Below, piece by piece: positions 1 through 11,775 of a stretch of DNA of 64,000 nt; within the stretch, counting starts at the first letter, position 1, and the number at the start of each line of letters is the position of its first letter. The DNA is from Eukaryota sp. TZLM1-RC. Its lineage: Eukaryota; Metamonada: BaSk clade. A program made the translations under genes and the position numbers. The stretch is taken from the NCBI GenBank assembly GCA_040285825.1, contig JAUPSS010000004.1, positions 2,708,550 through 2,772,549 of the forward strand, given 5' to 3'. The notes beneath the pieces are model-generated. The model was not told the DNA's origin. It did no database searches and saw only the letters and a list, made by a program, of their open reading frames with translations.

Positions 1-1637
1 TAAACTCGTCCCCGACTTTGACGTTTTCAAAGTGTTTTTTTGATTTGTTTGAGAAATCTCTTTCGGGGATTTCACAGATTGACGTGATGGACCACCACCG
101 CCATTGCCGAACCAAACTATAGTGTTTCTTCCTTCAGATAAGCGTTTAATTTTGTTAATAAAACTAGTTAGTCTCTTTTTGTCTTCGTATGAAGAAATCA
201 AACTTATTTCTTCTCAGCTTTTTTTCTTGCACCACGCTGCAAATTTCCAGACATAATTGAAGCATATTCAGGCTCTTCCTCAGATTCAGGAACATAAGGT
301 AAACTTATTTCAATCAGATACTCTTGGAAGCTCTGAGCGGAATAAGTGTTAGGAGTTGCTTGAGTGAGAGGAGGGGGGTGATTTAGTCTTCGTTCTTTTG
401 GATTCAGTAGCAGTCCAGAACGTTCAAAAACAGTAGCAGAATTTCGGAAAGAACCAGCAGTCCAACCACAAAGATTGCTGTGGTTGGGATCAATGGCTAC
501 AAAAAACAAATTTTCATCAGGATCTCTGTAATTGGGCTGTTGTTCCACTGGTAACCGCGGTCTTCTCTGTGGATTTGCTGTTGTATGGACATTGGATTTT
601 CGTTTCCTTTCAGAGTTATGAAAATCATAATTTCCAGAGGCTCGCCTGGGTTCAAATTCCGCTTTATTTGGCCTATTATAAGTTTTTCTTTCCTTCTGGG
701 TAAACGTAAACCGCAAGGAATCACCATTCGAAAAAATGGTATAGTTAATAAATTTCGATTTATTAAAAAACCGATAAGGGTTGTTCAGAAGCTCTTTGTT
801 TGCATTTAGTTTTGTGAAATAAGCTTCTGCTTCTTTAGTCAAGCTGCAGAAGCACGGAGACCAACTGGACAGCGGAGAGAGAGAGTGCCTTTTCATCACA
901 TCAGGGCAGTTATCTTCTAAAAAAGATAAAATGTTCAAGCCAGATTGAACGATTGTTGCAGCAGACTCCATATTGATGGGAAACCGTTCGTTTCTTATTG
1001 AATTTTCGAACAAATTTTGACCGCCACCAATATAGGCGTTGGCTGTCATATTGAGCCAATGGACCAAGATATGCTGGTGTATTTCTTGATACCATTGTAA
1101 AATTGACTCATCTGGCTGAATCCCTTGAAGTACACAGTCGGCGTATTTCTTGGGCCAGGGGCAATTTAGAAACTGGGCACAGCTTTTGAAAAAATTGCGT
1201 TTCCAGACGACAGGGCCGTCAGCAAGCAACTGACAAAAGGCTTCTCGCAGTTGGATGGCTCGACTGCCAAGAAGAGTGGAGAGACACCAAAATCTACCAC
1301 CGTCGGCTGAGGTGGTTTCATTCAGCGGTCGCCAGGGCCAAAAGTGCTGAACAAGGTGTTGCAGCGCTTGGTAAACCAAAGGATGGTTTTCAAATGGCCT
1401 CCTTTGTTTAGGTTCACTTTGGCAAACAAAGTCGAAACAGAGGCTCCAGAACTGGCTTTGAGTAAGCCACATAGAGTGTTCTGGGTATTGGAGCACAAAG
1501 AGTCGTGCTAGGTGAGTAGCATGAGCTCCAATACTAGCAAGAACTTGGAACTGGCGTTCCATAGCTTCTTGTGCCTCTGAGTCGAAGAACTGGTTGACAG
1601 ACGCTCCCACAGTTGTAGTTTGTAGAACGTTATCCAT
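1..1637 (-). pseudogene. Fanzor 1: TnpB-like RNA-guided endonuclease, broken and cut by window edge
   Basis: Predicted eukaryotic TnpB relative (Fanzor), an RNA-guided DNA nuclease with a RuvC fold. I start it at the ATG at 1637 because the protein from there aligns with the ATG-started relative at 57400 (shared 'AMERQF/SMERQF', 'LFVLQYPE', 'RRPFENH'). The long N-terminal part (about 300 residues) is the recognition/wedge region. A 'YTIFSNGDSLRFTF' strand pair precedes a basic linker, then 'FVAIDPNHSN' about residue 383 is the RuvC-I motif with its Asp. The frame stops at 204. A neighbouring frame continues open from about 195 to the window edge with 'TIVWFGNGGGGPS' and 'VKSPKE', the RuvC-II region. 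This implies a one-base shift in the A-rich run near 205. In many Fanzors the RuvC-II motif reads GDG/GDA; here it is GNG. The zinc ribbon and RuvC-III would lie outside the window. Sure of the kinship with the 57 kb gene; Fanzor identity probable. Confidence 0.72.
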
Positions 1638-1733
1638 GGCAGTCAACACAGAACGGAAACAGTCAGAAATGATTGAAAATTTGTTTACTAAAATTGAAAA
1701 TTTGTTGAAGTCAATCAATCTTATAGTTGTCAA

Positions 1734-3050
1734 TTCAAAGTAAAGTTAGTTACAAGTGTTTATTAATGAGACATATCGTTCAAGATTACTTTCTGAATAT
1801 TTTCCTTTCTTCAGACAAGAACTACATGTTACAAAAGTTGGTGAGTGGAGTTTGGTTGGGTTGTCATCATTGCCCAGATTCGTAATTGAATTTCATTTCA
1901 TCACTTACAACATTTCATCACTTACTCTACTACGAACCTTCTCCTACGAATCCTTGCTTGCAGCTACTACCACTCTTTATGTCGGAAATTGAGAATCACT
2001 TTTATTTTAAGTAAAGTTTTTTTTTCTTCCTTCCTCGCTGTTACTACATTGTCATAGGTCCCTTCCCTCAAGTTCATGTTTTCATTCTCAGTTCCAAAAC
2101 TTTTCCAAACACTGGTTTTCACTACTCAACACTGATTGTGACTTATCCCATGCTTCGGCAATAGTAATCCTCCTTTGCTCAATTAAACCATCATTCATCA
2201 CCCCATCATGGAATCATGATCGGCAACTAATTGTCTCCCTTTTGTACAAACTAACAACCTCAACCCTGCCCCACCCTTTCCTTCTTTCTCTTTATCAACG
2301 TCTCTCTACCCTCGTCACTTGCTTCCGTCCTTTTTCTGACCCCCCTCCCCCGTACTGTCTCAAAATCTATTGCTGAATGGTGTTGTGCTGAATTATATCC
2401 ACAATAGCATATTGTTTGGGGAAATACAAGACAAGAATTATTCGGTTATTTTATGGTTGGTTTATGGTTGTTTTATGGTTTTATGTTTTCTCACTTCTAC
2501 TTCAATCAGTCACACTGATGTCATAACATCATCTCCATTCATACTGTAATATGTCACAGACCACATGTTTAAGGTGTGTATATTTTTTTTAATTTTTTTA
2601 TTAAAAACCTAAATAAATCAACATCTAAAAAATCCATCTCTTCCAAAACAAAAACACTAGCTCCAACTTTCTCATAGTCAGATCCAAAAGAAAGCAAAGC
2701 ACCAGAATTGATGTGGCGAGCAGAAAGAGACATAACAAAAGGTTGGGCAATGGGATTATATCCACAATAGCATATTGTTTGGGGCATATTGTTTGGGGGA
2801 GTTTTGGGGGAAAACTGAAATTGGGAATGTTTGGGGGAATTGTATTCAACATAAAAATCAACCACAGCTCAAGATCACTTATACTGATTTTGCATTTTCA
2901 AAATCTGATTCATAGAACAGTCACATTTTAAAACTCAACCAAGAACCTCAACTAAGGCTCAAAACCCATCAATTGAATGACGGGAGCTTTTCGCTATTCA
3001 CTTGAATAGCAACTTGCTTGTTATAAAAATCCGTAATGTTATTCCAAATG
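1734..3050. other. Intergenic stretch, pyrimidine-rich, with a 30-bp direct repeat
   Basis: No gene is supported here. The top strand is strongly C/T-rich from about 2040 to 2370. One frame is open there for about 110 codons without an ATG, which may be a gene relic but is not recognisable. A near-identical 30-bp stretch beginning 'attatatccacaatagcat' occurs at 2394-2423 and again at 2755-2784. T and A runs at 2580-2610 look like a reverse-orientation poly(A) tail. Confidence 0.4.
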
Positions 3051-3057
3051 GTATTAA

Positions 3058-3185
3058 TATAACGAACAAGGGCTTTCACTAACGAAAAAAACGATTCTGT
3101 TCTTATAAATGGGAAATAAGACGTATGGCCACTTTCTTTCTAAAGTTTTCCTAAATAATTTAGAAAATTGTATTCTAAATAAAGT
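3058..3185 (-). mobile_element. LINE B 3' remnant
   Basis: The minus strand reads a short tract ending 'YKNRIVFF', which matches the C-terminal '(W)(L/Q)NRIVF(C/S)IFK' motif of the LINE B copies at 45.3 kb and 37.4 kb. It directly abuts the first LINE A of the tandem array, so the array edge may lie inside an older LINE B. Short and diverged; moderate confidence. Confidence 0.4.
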
Positions 3186-3189
3186 TAAA

Positions 3190-4131
3190 TAAACGATTGA
3201 CTGGAATGTATGAAAAAGATCTTTATAATAATATATGCAGGTCGGCTGTTTTAAATCAAGATCTTCACTCATTGTTATTGGAAAAGGGTGTTTGTGAAAA
3301 CAAGTCGTCAGATTCTTCACTTTTTGTAACCATTGTACCACGAAGATTTGGATTGTGTGCCACTAATGAAGCATTTGTAACAAAAATGAGATTATATTTG
3401 AACATCCCCATTAACCAATTATTATCAAGAGAAAAATGTATTTGTTCGAATTCACCTCAACTCACTTTGCGCCATGCTCTGAATTGCTCTAAATTGATAA
3501 CTTATCGTTCTTCATTACATGATGCTGTTGAAGACACTGTTTTCAATATGGCACAAACTGCAAGGATATCGTGTATCCAAGTGCCCCTGCTGAAGGAAAC
3601 ACTTTCTCTGAATAATTTTGGTTCTGATGATAGAGGTGATGTATACTGTGATTGGATTGATAATTCTGAAGCTATTGTTGACTTTGTCTCATGTAATGTT
3701 GCAAATGATACTTTGGTTCACAGAAGAAAACTTAATCCTGTGGCTGCTCTGGATTTTAAAGCAAAAGAGAAACATAGAAAATATGATAAAGATATTGAAG
3801 AGGCAAATGTCGATAGAAAATACAGAGCTGGTTTTTATTGATTTCCCATTTTCGATAAATGGAAGATTATCAGTTGAAGCAGAAACTTTTTTGGATGACT
3901 TCCAAAAAATGGTGCAAGAAAAAACAATGAAAAGATTTGATATTTTTTTATGGCGTTCACGGATTCAATTTGCCATTATTAATAGATTACCGCGGTTTTT
4001 CAATCGAATTAGAGAAGCTTTAGCTAGACAGCAAGCAGATCAAGATTCTGTAGAGGAAATCTTTGTTCAATGATAGTCGTCCCATTAGTTATGAGTTAAT
4101 TTAATTAAGTGTGCAAATTCAATAAATATAT
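3190..4131 (+). mobile_element. LINE A copy 1: 5'-truncated, endonuclease end only
   Basis: C-terminal part of a non-LTR retrotransposon ORF. The frame at 3197-3841 contains a CCHC finger of the R2 type ('KCICSNSPQLTLRHALNC', spacing C-x1-C-x9-H-x3-C) and the restriction-like endonuclease core 'RGDVYCDWID...IVDFVS'. A frameshift near 3830 moves the rest into another frame ending at 4073 ('GRLSVEAETFLDDF' to 'EEIFVQ'). The 3' UTR ends in 'gtgcaaattcaataaata', the shared 3' end of the family. It starts abruptly at 'acgattgactgg', which is the array edge and not a natural 5' end. Confidence 0.85.
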
Positions 4132-5220
4132 TATTTTGTATAATTAGAAATTATAGTTTTGTTTAATTTTGTTATTTGAAACGACATCGAAAGCTGGCGG
4201 CAAATTGTTGAATAGGAAGTTATGGAACTTTGAGTTATTTGATATTTCACTGGTTTGTTAGTACAAGCTAAACGTTACCTTCTCATTCTGGAAGTACATC
4301 ACGTCATCCATAGTTTATGTTGTATTGGTGTTTGATTTTCTCTGATTACCTTCATTCCGTACATACACTTTTTGTTTTATTGATTATGTTCAGATCACGA
4401 AAAGCAACAAGTTTCTGAATAAAAAGTAAGAGAACAAATTCTAGCAATGAAAAAGATCCTACAGTTTTTGTTTTTGTTTTCAGTGCTTCAAAACTGATAA
4501 TGAATAAGGAGAGACATCTGTACTTTGCAATAAATCAATATTGTATTATGATATAGTAATGTATTTTGATTGAATTCCAAATTTATGATTCCTGATTGTA
4601 GATATGTACTGATTGTGACTGATTCTTGACCAATCTGGATTCAAATATGTGTGCAAATTGCAATCAGAAATTATTTTACAACCTGTCTTTTATATAATAA
4701 ATGATTAAAATTGATCAAAATAACAACATTATTTCCATTGCTTAACCAAATTGAAAAAGTCAATTACAAAAGACCTGTTCTTCACCATCTTTTGCAAAAG
4801 TGGATAAAAATTAGCCAAATTGTTTTACTAAAGGTTGCAAAATGTCACAAAACTATCACCCAGTTTATTTCAATAATTATATGATTGCCAACCACCTGCG
4901 AACATTTAATAACTAAAAAGTCAAAAACAACCCATTACGATGAATCAACTAACTGAATCATCTCTTGGTATTTTCTTATTTTTCGCATTGACCCACTGAA
5001 CCAATTTCATCCTCCTTGGCAAAAAACCGTTATTTCAGACAAATTGAAATTAATATTGAATATTCAAAAAACAATGTTAAGCATCAAACAAATTGTTGAA
5101 TTTGTTCTTGCTTGAAAAAGCTTCAGTATTTTATGTTTTCATATTGCTTGTTTTTCATTATTAATATTAATTTTGAGAATTTTTTGGTTCCATTTGTCCT
5201 CCTTTTTAACAAAATTTCGT
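4132..5220. other. Array spacer, repeated at 11776-12860 and 20040-21122
   Basis: About 1.09 kb of AT-rich sequence lies between two LINE A copies and is repeated almost unchanged in all three units. The frames carry frequent stops; unit 2 alone has a 76-codon open stretch at 12525-12755 with no recognisable motif. It could be a decayed 5' region of the following LINE or captured host DNA. No promoter or RNA gene was recognised. Confidence 0.5.
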
Positions 5221-7284
5221 AAATAATTCCGAAGATTTGACTGATATAGCACCGAGAAAACAGTCATCTGAGAAATTAAGTAAAATTTTTGAAGACCAAT
5301 GCTTTGACAACAAATAATCTAGGGCTTTGTCAGCTTTAGATCCCGGAGTTAAAGCGCCCAACAATCAAAATACTATGGATAAACTAAAAATACTTCATCC
5401 TTTGGAAGACCCTATAATGGATCAAAAATTTTACGCAACTTACTGGGAAAATTATCTATTTATGCCATCAGAAGTATTTTCGGTGAAAAGAAAGAGACCA
5501 CGCGGTAAGTCTGCCGGACTTTCTGGTATTACTATTGATCATGTAAAAGCCACGATTATTTCTTTAGAGAATTTTTTTTGAACAATAATATTTTTTTATT
5601 CACTCAACAACGAATATGAAAACTTCAGAAGTTTGTCTTCTTTTATTAACCAAATTTTTCAACAGAGTATTGACTGGTTAACTCAAATATCCAGAAGAAT
5701 TAAGAAGTTCTCGTTTGACTGCACTTGTCAAAAATTCAAAAATGGATGTTAGTTCTATTGCAGTCTCTGAGAGTTTACAAAATATTTTTTCTGCGTGTTG
5801 CTTAAACAGGTTCAATGAAAAAGCAAAAAAGATTTTATTACCCTTTCAATATGGAATTAATACCATTGATGGAGTTTCTTCAGCGATATTTGCTACAGAT
5901 GTTAATATTTCGCCAAAATGAATCCAATACTTGTATGTCATTGGATTTTAATAATGCATTCAATTCACTCAGTCGTCGCAATATCCATGGTGCATTATTG
6001 CAATATATGCCGGAATTACTGCCGCATTTTCAATCAACATATAGCACAAATTCTAATCTACATTTTGATAATTCCATTTTGAGTTCATCAAGTGGTGTAA
6101 AGCAAGGAGATCCGTTAGGACCTCTTTTGTTTTGTTTGGCCATTCATCCTATTTTATTGCAAATTCAAGACATGTTCGCTTCGCTGAAAATGATTGCATA
6201 TATGCATGATGTTTTTCTTACTGGTGATTTAAATATTGCGAAACAAGCAACTGTATGTTTTAAAGAATTATTTACCAAAATTGGTCTCTGACTTAGTTTA
6301 CTGAAATATGTTTTGTTTTCGAATTCTCAGTTTCCACAGTGGTTGATGGTATTGAAATTCAGGCCAAATTATATTCAATTGATGATATTCGTCAATTGGG
6401 TTCGTTTTTAGGAAATATTGATGATATTACCAACAAATTGTTTGAAAAGTTGAACTCAATTTCTGACAAAATTGACCGAATGATGAATTTAGATATACAA
6501 AAACACATCAAATTTACCATTATAAGACTGTGTTTTAGTTCCAACTTCAATCATATATTTCGATATACAAAACCTCTTGTCACTAGGCCTTTGGCTCAGA
6601 AGTTTAATGAATTACGTGCAAAAGTTCTGTCACAATTACTGGGATGTAAAATGTTCCAAATTCCAGATCATGCTTACCTCAGTCCAGATTATGGCGGTTT
6701 AGGGTGGACTAAGGCTTCTATTCTTACCTCGTGTGCTTTTGTTGGTGGATGCAGAAATGCAATCGTTGAGTTTTCCGAAAGATTTGCAGATTGGGAAGAT
6801 TTATTGATAACAACGCAAAGTTCCATTGTTTTTGCATTAAATGAAGAAACTTCAAAAATTGATGTAGAAAAGTGGGGTCGATGCTTTCCCCAATCATATA
6901 ATGGCAATATTCCAGAAAAGAATGTTTTAAATTTGAAGTACACTCTTCGAACATTACAGAAATGATTGACTGGAATGTATGAAAATGATCTTTATAATAA
7001 TATATGCAGCTCGGCTGTTTTAAATCAAGATATCCAGTCATTGTTATTGGAAAAATGTGTTTGTGAAAATCAGTCATCAGATTCTTCACTTTTTGTAACC
7101 ATAGTACCACGAAGATTTGGATTGTGTGCCACTAGTGAAGCATTTGTAACACAAATGAGATTACATTTGAATATCCCCGTTCATCAATTATTAGATTTTG
7201 TAGAGGAAATCTTGGTTCAATGATAGTCGTCCCATTAGTAATGAGTTAACTTAAATAAGTGTGCAAATTCAATAAATACATTTT
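5221..7284 (+). mobile_element. LINE A copy 2: reverse transcriptase copy with dead active site and internal deletion
   Basis: LINE A copy with several stops and shifts. Reading through them: an N-terminal part from about 5230 ('APRKQSSEKLSKIFEDQ'), 'RPRGKSAGLSGITIDHV' (RT entry region, 5327-5581), 'SLDFNNAFNSLSRR' (RT motif A), 'SSGVKQGDPLGPLLF' (motif B) and 'AYMHDVFLTG' at motif C, where the canonical YMDD has become YMHD. In-frame TGA codons at about 6289 and 6963 stand where other copies have CGA. After 'HQLL' at 7193 it jumps to 'DFVEEILVQ', removing the CCHC finger and endonuclease. Not functional. Confidence 0.85.
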
Positions 7285-8600
7285 ACCCAAATAAAGTTCT
7301 GTTCAGCATTTTACCAATCGTTGATTAATTTCAGTAAATGCTATCCAATGTTGAAGCAAGTAGCAAATATGGATGATTTCTCAATTACTGGTTCTATCAA
7401 TGTTCGTAAGAACAACTGATCTTGATACTTCATGTGACTTTTCCTATCCTTTCATCTATTATTTGATAATTGTATTTTATTTTTAATTCTCATTTAATTA
7501 TTTGAGACTGAATTGTTTGCATCATCGATTGATGTCCATCCCCATTTGATTCTAAGACATGTTTTTCATCATCAAATTTTGGTTGTATTAATTTCACTTA
7601 ATCTGTGCATTCTTTGTCATCCCGCTTTTGTTTTACAAAAACCTTATTCACTTTTTATCACCACTTCTCGAATATATAAAGTGATGACATGGCAATAACC
7701 GTGACGTTGATTTACTGAGTTTTGCAAATAAAAATAATTCAAGAGATGTAGAAACTACTCTTGATTGGTTGCCTTCTGACATTTAAAGTAAATGGCGCTT
7801 CCGTTGTTGTACACAAAAACTATCCAGAACGGAGAAAAATAAGGGTATTGTGTTTGAAATTGCAAGAAATGTCAACAATATATTTTTGAAATATGGATTT
7901 TAATTTTTGTATCAGCTCAGGCAGAATGATATTCCTGCTTTCGCAAATTTTCCGCTAGTTGTTGAAAACAGTTTACATTATTTGTTGTGGAGAATGTGTA
8001 ATGATTAGGTGAAATTTCTTACAACTTATTCTTATAAAAGATGTATTTTGTGTCTTAAATGTCATTCTACATTTGTTTTACTAACATTTCTCAGTTACTT
8101 TAGAAACATTTTAAGTGACTACGTGTATACAGTATAATAAATCAAATTTCACATTAAAAAAGCTCTACACTGTACGTACACCTTTGTTTTCATTTCGAGA
8201 TTGATTAATTTGCATGTCCTTTTTTCGTATTGTCATGGTTCCTTTTGCCATGTCTGATACATTTTATGTCTTGGAGCCTTATTTTACTGTGTCCGAATAT
8301 GGTTGGACAACCAATGAGAAAAGCAATTATTTATCAGGCACAAACAGTGAGGATTTTATCCCCTTTGGATAAAATGGTAATTCATTGTCTGGTTGCTTCT
8401 TTGAAAAGATGCTTCATTTCATAAAATGGTGAATGATTTCTAAAAGTTGGCGAAGTTTTTCTAAAATTCGACACAAATTAATCTCCATAGTTATTGAATT
8501 TTATTCTCAAATTGGACACAAACTGGTGAGTAAGACTGAGCTCTTGATATTTGTTAATAATCACCTCACTGTATCTGTATCCTATTTGTGTTTAAATGAT
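7285..8600. other. Array spacer, repeated at 15537-16870
   Basis: AT-rich non-coding stretch between LINE A copies, present nearly unchanged in units 1 and 2 with an offset of about 8256. The longest open frame (61 codons at 7513) resembles nothing I recognise. Nothing else supported. Confidence 0.45.
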
Positions 8601-8609
8601 TTAACTTAA

Positions 8610-9336
8610 ATGATCATTAATCAATTATCATCAAAAGAAAATTGTATTTGTTCGAGTTCACCACAACTCACTTTGTGTCATGCTCTGAATTGTTCGAAAT
8701 TGATAAGTTATCGTTGTTTATTAATTGAAGCTGTTAGAGACACTGTTTTCAATATGGTACAAACTGCAAGAATATCGTTTATCAAAGAGCCTCTGCTGAA
8801 GGAAACACTCTCATAGAATAATTCTGGCTCTGATAATAGAGGTGATGTATGTTGTGATGGGATTGAGAACTCTGAAGCTGTTGTTGACCTGGTCTTCTGT
8901 AATGTTGAAAATGACACTTTGTTTCACAGAAGAAAACTTAATCCTGTATGTTCTCTAGAATTTAAAGCTAAAGAACAACGTAGAAAATATGACAAAGATA
9001 TCGGAAAAGCTAATGTTGGTAGAAATACCCAACTAGTTTTATGGCTTTTCCATTTTCGATAAATGGAAGACTATCAGCAGAAGCAAAAACCTTTTTGAAT
9101 GACTTTTAAAAAATGGTTCAAGAAAAAACAAAAGATTTGATATTTTTTTATGAAGCTCACAGATTCATTTTGCAATTATTAATAGATTACCTTGGTTTTT
9201 CAATCAAATAAGAGAAGTTTTTCCTGGACAGCAAGCAGTTCAAGATTATGTAAAGCAAATGTTGGTTCAATGATATTCGTCCCATCAGTTATGAATTATT
9301 TAAATTAGGTGTGCATTTTCAATAAATAAATGGTTA
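8610..9336 (+). mobile_element. LINE A copy 3: old diverged 3' fragment
   Basis: Begins at 'INQLSSKENCICSSSPQL' (CCHC region) and continues through 'EPLLKETLS' into broken frames that still show 'GRLSAEAKTF'-like residues and the 3' end 'aggtgtgcattttcaataaataa'. It differs from the other array copies at many positions, so it is an older insertion carried passively in the unit. A second copy lies at 16874-17601. Confidence 0.8.
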
Positions 9337-9744
9337 TCGTTTCAAGCTTTCAGCAAATTAATTTTGTTATTGTTCGAGATTAACGGTAGTTTTTAGAAAA
9401 ATAATTTTCGTAAACCATAATTTTTTATGAGAAACTGAAGTGAACAATAAAAAGTAACATTGAAAAAGTTCAACTATCGTCACTCTTTCAGTCAGGGGCA
9501 ACGTCTTTGCAAACTGAAGAACCATGAACAGACCTCTTTTGCATAGTATTAGGATGATGTTGTCAGAAGGTAATGGGAGGGTTGTATAAATTTGTTGTAC
9601 CGGATTTACTCACTTCAATTTAACTGCAATAGAGTTGTGTACTTAAAGATTGAAAGTAACAGTAAAGAGAAAGGACATTAGTAAAGAAAAGAACTCCTTG
9701 CATAATTTTGTCAAATATTGTTAAATTATGAAGCTTCAAGTGCG
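9337..9744. other. Spacer upstream of the tRNA-like gene
   Basis: No coding potential seen. AT-rich, repeated at 17602-18008. The immediate 5' flank of the tRNA-like gene has no obvious TATA box beyond general AT-richness. Confidence 0.4.
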
Positions 9745-9862
9745 GCGGCTGTGGTCTAGTGGCAAGACAGGATGCTTTAACTTTCATTTACAATGATTAA
9801 TTTCGGAACTCAGTTGCACCCCAATTAAACATCAACACCCGGGTTCGATTCCCGGCGGCCGC
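9745..9862 (+). tRNA. tRNA-like gene with probable intron of about 45 nt
   Basis: 118 nt. The acceptor strands GCGGCTG (9745-9751) and CGGCCGC (9856-9862) pair over seven positions with one G-U. The D arm is GTCT/AGAC around AGTGGCA. The T arm is CCGGG-TTCGATT-CCCGG. Internal promoter boxes are good: A box TGGTCTAGTGG and B box GGTTCGATTCC. Six Ts follow at 9863-9868 as a Pol III terminator. Between the half stems GGATG (9770-9774) and CATC there are far too many bases for an anticodon loop, consistent with an intron after position 37. Reading the loop as C-T-TTA-A would give anticodon UAA (Leu), but the body lacks a class II arm, so the isotype is uncertain. A tRNA-derived repeat is an alternative. 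Confidence 0.65.
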
Positions 9863-10020
9863 TTTTTTCGATTCAGAACTGCAATGCAAAGAAAACATCA
9901 ATCAATGGCACGACAAGTGTGTGTTCAATAAACATCAGTATGTTTCAGACTAAATAGTCAGAATACACCAAATGAATGTTCCTGACAGAAACCAAATATT
10001 GACTCCATTCATTCCAAATT

Positions 10021-10145
10021 AAGAGCCCAAAGCTGGAGTATAAATGGCATCAAAGGAGATCAGTAGAATAATTGTGTATGAAATTGGTTTCAGAAATGCA
10101 TTTTGAGTGAAATCAAGATCCTATTCACATACCAAATTCCGTTGG
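10021..10145 (+). repeat. Dispersed repeat of about 120 bp shared with 18285-18410 and 42066-42182
   Basis: The stretch around 'caaagctggagtataaat' through 'cctattcacataccaaatt' occurs three times in the window: twice in the array and once immediately upstream of and into the Fanzor 2 reading frame at about 42.1 kb. The copies differ at few positions. In the 42 kb copy it lies in the frame that continues into Fanzor 2, so the array copies may carry a captured Fanzor fragment, or all three may be a small mobile repeat. Confidence 0.6.
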
Positions 10146-10149
10146 ACAG

Positions 10150-10400
10150 AAGGAAGTGAGGTCATGGAAATTTAATCACAAGTTTCCTTTTTGTTCCTTT
10201 TGCTCTTCCCGATTTTTGGCCAGACTGGTTTAAATTTTTTCAATAATTTTGATATTCTTTGCCGTTGAAATGGTGAGAAATTTGCGGAGAATTTATGGAC
10301 GAATTGTGTCATTTTTGCTTTGTACAGAAGTGTTCCCAGGTGATTAAATTTAATTATGTCCAAGCTTCGCAAGGATTCTTCAAGAGTTGATGCAGAGAAT
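10150..10400 (+). mobile_element. LINE B-like C-terminal remnant
   Basis: The plus strand reads 'LFPIFGQTGLNFFNNF', matching the 'SLFGNIGPSGLHFFENF' block of LINE B endonuclease domains, followed by broken frame with 'WTNCVIFALYRSVPR'. Repeated at 18414-18664. The 66-codon minus-strand open frame here is its shadow. Confidence 0.5.
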
Positions 10401-10448
10401 TCTGTTTCTTTTGTAATTTAATTTGTTTTGTTTTGTTTAATAATTACG

Positions 10449-11775
10449 TAGTCACTAGACCTTTGGCTCAGAAGTTTAATGAGTTACGTGCAAAAGTTCT
10501 GTCTCAATTACTGGGATGTAAAATGTTTCAAATTCCAGATCATGCTTACCTTAGTCCACATTATGGCGGTTTAGGGTGGACGAAGGCTTCTATTCTTACC
10601 TCGTGTGCTTTTGTTGGTTGATGTAGAAATGCAATCTTTGAGTTTTCCGAAAGATTTGCAGATTGGGAAGATTTATTGATGACAACGCAAAGTTCCACTG
10701 TTTTTGCATTAAATGAAGAAATTTCAAAAATTGATGTAGAAAAATGGGGTCGATGTTTTCCCCAATCATTCAATGGCAATATTCCAGAAAAAAATGTTTT
10801 AAATTTGAAGTACACTCTTCGAACATTACAGAAACGATTGACTGGAATGTATGAAAAAGATCTTTATAATAATATATGCAGGTCGGCTGTTTTAAATCAA
10901 GATCTTCACTCATTGTTATTGGAAAAGGGTGTTTGTGAAAACAAGTCGTCAGATTCTTCACTTTTTGTAACCTTTGTACCACGAAGATTTGGATTGTGTG
11001 CCACTAATGATGCATTTGTAGCAAAAATGAGATTATATTTGAACATCCCCATTAACCAATTATTATCAAAAGAAAAATGTATTTGTTCGAATTCACCTCA
11101 ACTCACTTTGCGCCATGCTCTGAATTGCTCTAAATTGATAACTTGTCGTTCTTCATTACATGATGCTGTTAGAGACACTGTTTTCAATATGGCACAAACT
11201 GCAAGGATATCGTGTATCAAAGAGCCCCTGCTGAAGGAAACATTTCTCTGAATAATTTTGGTTCTGATGATAGAGGTGATATATACTGTGTTTTGATTGA
11301 TAATTCTGAAGCTATTGTTGACTTTGTCTCATGTAATGTTGCAAATGATACTTTGGTTCACAGAAGAAAACTTAATCCTGTGGCTGCTCTGGACTTTAAA
11401 GCAAAAGAGAAACATAGAAAATATGATAAAGATATTGAAGAGGCAAATGTCGATGGAAAATACACAGCTGGTTTTTATTGCTTTCCCATTTTCGATAAAT
11501 GGAAGATTATCAGTTGAAGCAGAAACTTTTTTGGATGACTTCCAAAAAATGGTGCAAGAAAAAACAATGAAAAGATTTGATATTTTTTTATGGCGTTCAC
11601 GGATTCAATTTGCCATTATTAATAGATTACCGCGGTTATTCAATCGAATAAGAGAAGCTTTAGCTAGACAGCAAGCAGATCAAGATTTTGTAGAGGAAAT
11701 CTTTGTTCAATGATAGTCGTCCCATTAGTATTGAGTCAATTTAATTAAGTGTGCAAATTCAATAAATATATTATT
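10449..11775 (+). mobile_element. LINE A copy 4: 5'-truncated, spans the unit 1/2 junction
   Basis: Starts at 'VTRPLAQKFNELRAKVL' downstream of the RT core. It carries a TGA at about 10619 (GGA in intact copies), then the CCHC finger and part of the endonuclease. The frame breaks at 'LLKETFL' (about 11248), where two bases are missing relative to 'LLKETLSLNNF' copies. The remainder continues in other frames to 11713, with the family 3' end by 11775. The same two-base lesion is present in the copies at 18713 and 36775. Confidence 0.85.

Larger units (their letters stand above)
3190..10829 (+). repeat. Tandem array unit 1 (about 7.64 kb)
   Basis: First unit of a direct tandem array. It holds LINE A fragments at 3190-4131, 5221-7284 and 8610-9336, a tRNA-like gene at 9745-9862, a LINE B tail and the start of the next LINE A. 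Landmarks in unit 1 reappear 7640 bases later before the internal deletion and 8256-8264 bases later after it. The difference is largely explained by a deletion of about 616 bases at 7193/7194 (equivalent to unit 2 positions 14834-15449). Differences between units are otherwise scattered single bases. Confidence 0.85.

Noticed and set aside
6724-7110. Minus-strand 128-codon frames repeated at 14364 and 22626
   Set aside because: They are antisense shadows of the LINE A linker and CCHC region and appear only because that DNA is duplicated.
10172-10372. Basic minus-strand 66-codon frame, repeated at 18436
   Set aside because: The plus strand of the same bases reads a LINE B endonuclease block, which explains it better.
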